From assembly GCA_900549135.1 (NCBI GenBank), contig URNI01000072.1, positions 1 through 9,179 on the forward strand: a DNA stretch of 9,179 nucleotides, written 5' to 3'. Source of the DNA: an uncultured Collinsella sp. Lineage in GTDB: Bacteria > Actinomycetota > Coriobacteriia > Coriobacteriales > Coriobacteriaceae. The notes below the pieces were generated by a model that saw only the letters and a list, made by a program, of their open reading frames with translations, was not told the DNA's origin and did not search any database. Position numbers and translations under genes: made by a program. Of the stretch, positions 5,499-9,179 are shown one piece after another (positions within the stretch are counted from its first letter, which is position 1; every line of letters begins with the position of its first letter).

Positions 5499-7595
5499 TT
5501 ACTTTTTGCGGGCAAGCTCACCGATGTTGGCGATGCCGGAGAAAACGGCCTCGAAGCGGTTGAGCAGCTTAAGGCGATTATCGCGGAGCTGCTCGTCCTT
5601 GTCCATGACCATAACCTCGTCGAAGAAGCGGTCGATGGGAGCACGCAGAGCTGCAAGAGCGGCGAATGCGGCCGGGTAATCCTCGGCAGCAAGGGCGGCA
5701 TCGACAGCGGTTTGAGCAGCCTCGGAGGCGTCGGCGAGCGCGAGCTCAACCTCGCCCATCAGGCTGCGGTCGTACTCCGCACCAAGCTCGGGCTTGGAGA
5801 TGTGCGCGGCGCGGGCATAGGCGGTAGCCAGGTTGTCGAAGGTCTCGGCGTCGTTCTTGCGGGCCTCGTCGAGCGCGGCGCAGCGGGCGAAGAAGACGGA
5901 CGGGGCGATGATGTGCACCGCAGAGACGGCGGCGACGGTATCGGCCGGAATCTTCTCATCGCGGGCCATGCTCACCAGGCGGCCGTGGAAGAAGTCGCGG
6001 ACCTGCTGGGCGACCTCGGCGGCGTCAAACTCAATGCCCTGCTCGCTATAGAGCTCAAGGGCAAAGTCAATCAGCGACGTGGGGTCAATCGGCAGGCGAT
6101 CGCGCAGGATGTTGATGATGCCGATGGCGGCGCGACGCAGCGCGTACGGATCGGAAGAGCCGGTCGGGGGCTCGCCGATGGCAAAGATGCCCGCAATGGT
6201 ATCGAGCTTGTCGGCACAGGCCACGATGCAGCCAGCGGTGCCCTCGGGCAGCTCATCGCCGGCAAAGCGGGGACGATAGTGATCGCGAATGGCGTGGGCG
6301 ACCTCGTCGTTCTCCCCCATCGCGGAAGCGTAATAACCGCCCATAACGCCCTGCTGGCTCGTGAACTCAACGACGGCGTTGGATACAAGGTCGGCCTTGC
6401 ACAGGTGAGCGGCGCGAGCGGCATCGGCGGCAAGGTGGGCGCCCAGATGGGCCTCGCGGGCGATGGCGAGCGCGAGCTGCTCAATACGCTCGGACTTGGC
6501 GAGCACGCTACCGAGCTTCTCCTGGAAGGCGACCTTGGCCAGACGCTCACGGAACTCGTCGAGGGAAATCTTCAGGTCTTCCTCGTAGAAGAACTTGGCG
6601 TCGTCCAGGCGAGCACGCACGACGCGCTCGTTGCCGTCGATCACGCGCTCGGCGTTCTCGGGTTTGCTGTTCGAGACGATCACGAACTCACGCGTCAGCT
6701 TGCCCTCGCCGTCATAGATCGGGAAGTAGCGCTGGTTGGTGAGCATGGACTCGCAGATGATCTCGTGCGGGACCTTGAGGAACTCCTCGTCAAAGGTACC
6801 GACGAGCACCGTCGGCCACTCGCAGAGGTTAATGACCTCCTCAAAGACCTTCTTGGGCGTATCGACATGGCAGCCGGGACGGGCAGCCTCGACCTCGGCG
6901 ATACCGGCAAGGATGGCCTCGCGACGGCGCTCGGCAGAAAGCACACCGGCGTCCTCGAGCACCTGCTCGTAAACAGCGGGGCTGGCGACCACATGGTCAC
7001 CGGGGCCAAGCACGCGATGTCCGCGCGTGGTGTTGCCACTCGTCACGTCGGCAAAGGACGCAGGCACAACGTCCTCGCCCAGAAGGCAGCAGATCCAACG
7101 GACCGGACGCACGAACGTAGCATGCTCGTGACCCCAGCGCTGGCTGCGGTAGTTAGGCCACTGCAGGCCGGCGATGGTCTTCTCGCACAGGGCCGTCAGG
7201 ATCGGGGTGGCCGGGGCGGAAGGAATGTTCTTCTCGGCAAAGACGTACTCACGGCCGTCGGTGTCCTCGCGACGAACCAGATCCTCGGCAGCCACACCGC
7301 ACTTGCGGGCGAAGCCCTGGGCGGCCTTGGTAGCGTTTCCGTCAGCATCGAAGGCAATGTTGGCCGCGGGGCCGCGCTTGACCTCGTGAACCTCATCGGT
7401 CGCGGTGGCGACGTCGGCAACGAGCGCAGCCAGGCGACGCGGGCTCGAGATCACGCGGACCTCGCCGTGGGCCAGACCGGCCTCGTCGAGACCCTTGGCG
7501 ATCATGGTGCCAAGCTGCTTGACGGCATTGTTCAGCGGTGCAGAGGGCATTTCCTCCGTACCGATCTCAAACAGGAAATCCTTAGCGTCTGCCAT
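5499..7595 (-). CDS. glyS: Glycine-tRNA ligase beta subunit
   Basis: Beta subunit of the bacterial tetrameric glycyl-tRNA synthetase. It binds tRNA-Gly and is needed, with the alpha subunit, for charging. The protein is 698 aa, close to E. coli GlyS (689). Family blocks in order: FLFEIGTEEMPSAP (7-20), KRGPA (73-77), GFARKCGV (94-101), FVRPVRW (161-167), TRGHRVLG (190-197), NQRYFPIYD (287-295), GNERVVRARLDDAKFFYEED (321-340), FQEKLGSV (357-364), LCKADLVSN (398-406), GVMGGYYA (416-423), ADKLDTIAGIFAIGEPPTGS (461-480), SDPYALRRAA (480-490), and the C-terminal anticodon-binding part with FFDEVMVMDKDEQLRDNRL (657-675). The start ATG at 7595 follows the glyQ stop by 3 nt; GAGGTG, inside the last glyQ codons, lies 9 nt upstream, so translation is probably coupled. 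Like glyQ it contains no TTA, CTA or TCA codon. Confidence 0.97.
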   Translation of the reverse strand: MADAKDFLFEIGTEEMPSAPLNNAVKQLGTMIAKGLDEAGLAHGEVRVISSPRRLAALVADVATATDEVHEVKRGPAANIAFDADGNATKAAQGFARKCGVAAEDLVRREDTDGREYVFAEKNIPSAPATPILTALCEKTIAGLQWPNYRSQRWGHEHATFVRPVRWICCLLGEDVVPASFADVTSGNTTRGHRVLGPGDHVVASPAVYEQVLEDAGVLSAERRREAILAGIAEVEAARPGCHVDTPKKVFEEVINLCEWPTVLVGTFDEEFLKVPHEIICESMLTNQRYFPIYDGEGKLTREFVIVSNSKPENAERVIDGNERVVRARLDDAKFFYEEDLKISLDEFRERLAKVAFQEKLGSVLAKSERIEQLALAIAREAHLGAHLAADAARAAHLCKADLVSNAVVEFTSQQGVMGGYYASAMGENDEVAHAIRDHYRPRFAGDELPEGTAGCIVACADKLDTIAGIFAIGEPPTGSSDPYALRRAAIGIINILRDRLPIDPTSLIDFALELYSEQGIEFDAAEVAQQVRDFFHGRLVSMARDEKIPADTVAAVSAVHIIAPSVFFARCAALDEARKNDAETFDNLATAYARAAHISKPELGAEYDRSLMGEVELALADASEAAQTAVDAALAAEDYPAAFAALAALRAPIDRFFDEVMVMDKDEQLRDNRLKLLNRFEAVFSGIANIGELARKK

Positions 7596-7598
7596 GGC

Positions 7599-8510
7599 TT
7601 ACGCCACCTCGCCTTCCTGGTCGGCATTCTCGTTGACTCCGGCGACCTCGGCCATATAGGCCTCGCAGCACGCCTTGGCGACGGCGCGGACGCGCAGGAT
7701 GTAGTTAGCGCGCTCGACTGCGGACAGCGCACCGCGGGCATCGAGCAGATTGAAGGCATGGCTGCACTTCATGACGCAGTCATATGCCGGCAGCGGCAGC
7801 TTGCGCTCCAGGCAGGAGTGGCACTCGGCCTCGTAGTCGTCAAACTTCTGACGCATCATCTCGACGTTGGCGACCTCAAAGTTGTAGGCGCTGAACTCGC
7901 GCTCGTTCTCCAGGAACACGTCGCCGTAGGTCATGGGCGTGCCGTCGGGCAGGTAGCTCCAAACCAAGTCGTAGACCGAGTTGACGCCCTGAGCGTACAT
8001 GGCGATACGCTCCAGGCCATAGGTGATCTCGACGGGCACGGGGTCGACCTCGATGCCGCCCACCTGCTGGAAGTACGTAAACTGCGTGACCTCCATGCCG
8101 TTGAGCCAGACCTCCCAGCCAAGGCCCCAGGCGCCCAGCGTCGGGCTCTCCCAGTCGTCCTCGACAAAGCGGACGTCATGGTCGTTGGGGTCCAGGCCAA
8201 TGGCGGCCAGCGAACCCAGGTAGAGCTCCTGGGCGTTGACCGGCGAGGGCTTGATGAGCACCTGGAACTGATAGTAGTGCTGCATGCGGTTGGGGTTCTC
8301 GCCGTAGCGGCCATCGGCGGGACGGCGGCAGGGCTGCGCATAGCAGGTGCGCCACTCGGCGGGACCGAGCGAGCGCAGCGTGGTCGCGGTATGAAAGGTA
8401 CCGGCACCGACCTCGGAGTCATAGGGCTGCATAATGACGCAGCCCTGCTCGCCCCAGTACTGCTGGAGGCGCAGGATGATGTCTTGGAAGGAAAGCGATG
8501 AAGCGTTCAT
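7599..8510 (-). CDS. glyQ: Glycine-tRNA ligase alpha subunit
   Basis: Catalytic alpha subunit of tetrameric GlyRS, which makes glycyl-adenylate and charges tRNA-Gly together with GlyS. The protein is 303 aa, the same length as E. coli GlyQ. Highly conserved blocks: QPYDSEVGAGTFH (28-40), RRPADGRYGENPNR (62-75), QHYYQFQVLIKPSP (77-90), RFVEDDWESPTLGAWGLGWE (114-133), EVTQFTYFQQVGG (140-152), EITYGLERIAMY (161-172), LPLPAYD (238-244) and HAFNLLDARGALS (251-263). Start ATG 8510; the nearest strong purine tract, GAGGGG, is 11 nt upstream, a rather long spacing, with GAGG also close to the ATG. glyQ and glyS are in the same reading frame, separated only by the stop TAA and one GCC codon. This tetrameric type differs from the single-chain alpha2 GlyRS that I understand most other actinobacteria use. 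Confidence 0.98.
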   Translation of the reverse strand: MNASSLSFQDIILRLQQYWGEQGCVIMQPYDSEVGAGTFHTATTLRSLGPAEWRTCYAQPCRRPADGRYGENPNRMQHYYQFQVLIKPSPVNAQELYLGSLAAIGLDPNDHDVRFVEDDWESPTLGAWGLGWEVWLNGMEVTQFTYFQQVGGIEVDPVPVEITYGLERIAMYAQGVNSVYDLVWSYLPDGTPMTYGDVFLENEREFSAYNFEVANVEMMRQKFDDYEAECHSCLERKLPLPAYDCVMKCSHAFNLLDARGALSAVERANYILRVRAVAKACCEAYMAEVAGVNENADQEGEVA

Positions 8511-8525
8511 GCCTCTAATATCCCC

Positions 8526-8562
8526 TCGTCGAAACGATTACACGGTTAGGTACTGTACTATA
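8526..8562 (-). promoter_or_regulatory. Candidate -10 box and leader hairpin ahead of glyQ
   Basis: In the 59-nt lepB-glyQ gap the minus strand carries TATAGT (8562-8557, extended TATAGTAC as ahead of ppdK). No matching -35 is visible within the end of lepB. Downstream, TCGT-TTCG-ACGA (8537-8526) makes a small 4-bp stem with a UUCG loop that abuts the GGGG of the ribosome binding site. The gap is far too short for a T-box riboswitch, and no terminator follows lepB, so glyQ may simply be co-transcribed with lepB. Confidence 0.3.
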
Positions 8563-8569
8563 GCGGTTT

Positions 8570-9133
8570 TTAGCCGATAGCGCCGATACGGTTGAGCGGC
8601 CAGTAGCGCACAAGCGCCACGGCGATCAATTCGGAGCGGTCGACCGGGCCAAAGTAGCGGGAGTCAGCAGAGTTCTCGCGGTTGTCGCCCATCACCCACA
8701 CGCACCCGTCGGGAACGGTGTAGGGATAGCTTACCTGAGCGCCGGGAGCCTGGACCGAAAGCGGCCAGCTCATGCCGGTCGTGTAGTCCTCGTCGAGCGC
8801 CTGGCCGTCAACGACCACCTTGCCGTCCTGAAGGTCGACCGTCTGGCCGGCCGTGGCAATAACACGCTTGACGAGAACATCGTGCTCGGAGGTGCCATCG
8901 GGGTTGTGGAACACCACGATATCGCCTTGGCTGACAGGCTGGCCGAGTTCAAGGCTCACCTTTTGCGCCAGGATCTGGTCGCCGATCTCGATCGTGGACT
9001 CCATGGAGCCGGTGGGCACCACAAAGGGCTCGACCACAAAGATGCGGATCAGGAAGGTAGCGACCAGTGCGATCGCGACGACCATGATCCACTCAAACGC
9101 ACCCTTTAGCACGGAATGCTGCGATGGAACCAT
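8570..9133 (-). CDS. lepB: Signal peptidase I
   Basis: Membrane serine protease that removes signal peptides from exported proteins on the outer face of the cytoplasmic membrane. The protein is 187 aa, like the short Gram-positive SipS type. One N-terminal membrane segment (about 14-34, WIMVVAIALVATFLIRIFVV) is followed by PFVVPTGSMESTIEIGD with catalytic Ser43. HDVLVKRVIATAGQTVDL carries the general-base Lys89. GCVWVMGDNRENSADSRYFG (143-162) is the conserved box E, with Asp150 and Arg152. The frame is open upstream to the window edge, and a GTG at 9139 is possible, but AAGGAG (9144-9139) overlaps that GTG and lies 5 nt before the ATG at 9133, which I choose. An upstream frame ends 2 nt before this ATG, so lepB is probably in an operon with it. 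No terminator follows. Confidence 0.96.
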   Translation of the reverse strand: MVPSQHSVLKGAFEWIMVVAIALVATFLIRIFVVEPFVVPTGSMESTIEIGDQILAQKVSLELGQPVSQGDIVVFHNPDGTSEHDVLVKRVIATAGQTVDLQDGKVVVDGQALDEDYTTGMSWPLSVQAPGAQVSYPYTVPDGCVWVMGDNRENSADSRYFGPVDRSELIAVALVRYWPLNRIGAIG

Positions 9134-9135
9134 TC

Positions 9136-9179
9136 TCACTCCTTGCTCTGCGAATACGATGCGTCCAGGATGTCCTGCG
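9136..9179 (-). CDS. C-terminal end of an unidentified upstream gene (partial)
   Basis: One minus-strand frame entering from the right edge reads QDILDASYSQSKE and then TGA (9138-9136). The stop lies 2 nt before the lepB ATG, and the lepB Shine-Dalgarno sequence overlaps its last codons, an arrangement typical of coupled genes in an operon. Thirteen residues are too few to name the product. A second frame is also open here but leads into lepB without its own stop, so this call rests mainly on spacing. Confidence 0.4.
   Translation of the reverse strand, partial: QDILDASYSQSKE
9139..9144 (-). promoter_or_regulatory. Shine-Dalgarno sequence deciding the lepB start
   Basis: AAGGAG on the minus strand, 5 nt before the ATG at 9133. 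Its final G is the first base of the alternative GTG start, which is therefore unlikely to be used. Confidence 0.75.

Noticed and set aside
5307..8501. A 1064-residue plus-strand open frame, the longest in the window
   Set aside because: It is exactly opposite glyS and glyQ in codon register, two certain genes, and exists because of codon bias. Its translation is low-complexity Val/Gly/Leu/Asp-rich, with no recognisable domain.
8511..8569. A T-box riboswitch controlling glyQS, as found in many Firmicutes
   Set aside because: The lepB-glyQ gap is only 59 nt, too short for specifier stem, antiterminator and terminator, and no T-box consensus is visible.

Overview
This window looks like ordinary core chromosome of a GC-rich anaerobic actinobacterium of the class Coriobacteriia. 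The genus Collinsella fits best, judged from protein sequence and codon use; this is an inference and I ran no database search. Every gene I can support lies on the minus strand, so the window reads from right to left. No mobile element, CRISPR array, tRNA or rRNA is visible. I found no convincing undescribed multi-gene system; the most interesting material is regulatory DNA and RNA between known housekeeping genes.

Layout in the direction of transcription: the last 13 codons of an unidentified gene (right edge), lepB (signal peptidase I), glyQ and glyS (both subunits of the tetrameric glycyl-tRNA synthetase), ppsR (DUF299 kinase/pyrophosphorylase), ppdK (pyruvate, phosphate dikinase), rplS (ribosomal protein L19), rnhB (ribonuclease HII), then a strong intrinsic terminator. 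Gaps are 2 nt before lepB, 59 nt lepB-glyQ, 3 nt glyQ-glyS, 34 nt glyS-ppsR, 250 nt ppsR-ppdK, 209 nt ppdK-rplS and 93 nt rplS-rnhB.

Functionally there are three groups. (1) lepB plus glyQS: protein export processing and tRNA-Gly charging. (2) ppsR-ppdK: PPDK interconverts pyruvate and phosphoenolpyruvate, and the DUF299 protein is the known family of enzymes that switch PPDK (or PEP synthase) off and on through a Thr two residues from the catalytic His; that Thr and His are both present here. (3) rplS-rnhB: ribosome and RNA/DNA-hybrid maintenance, a pair commonly found close together in bacteria, here without lepB between them.

Regulatory structure: ppdK has its own upstream region with four TTTACC direct repeats, an inverted repeat and a TATAGT -10-like box. 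ppsR and ppdK share an identical 14-nt hairpin sequence (TGCGCGTAAGCGCA on the coding strand) just upstream of their ribosome binding sites. rplS has a plausible promoter, a leader hairpin and a downstream UUCG-loop terminator that sits only about 30 nt before the rnhB start. The apparent longest open frames begin too early for rnhB, rplS and lepB: Shine-Dalgarno positions move these starts to 952, 1387 and 9133.

No gene-free stretch exceeds 300 bases. The left edge (positions 1-72) lies beyond the terminator and holds nothing I can identify.
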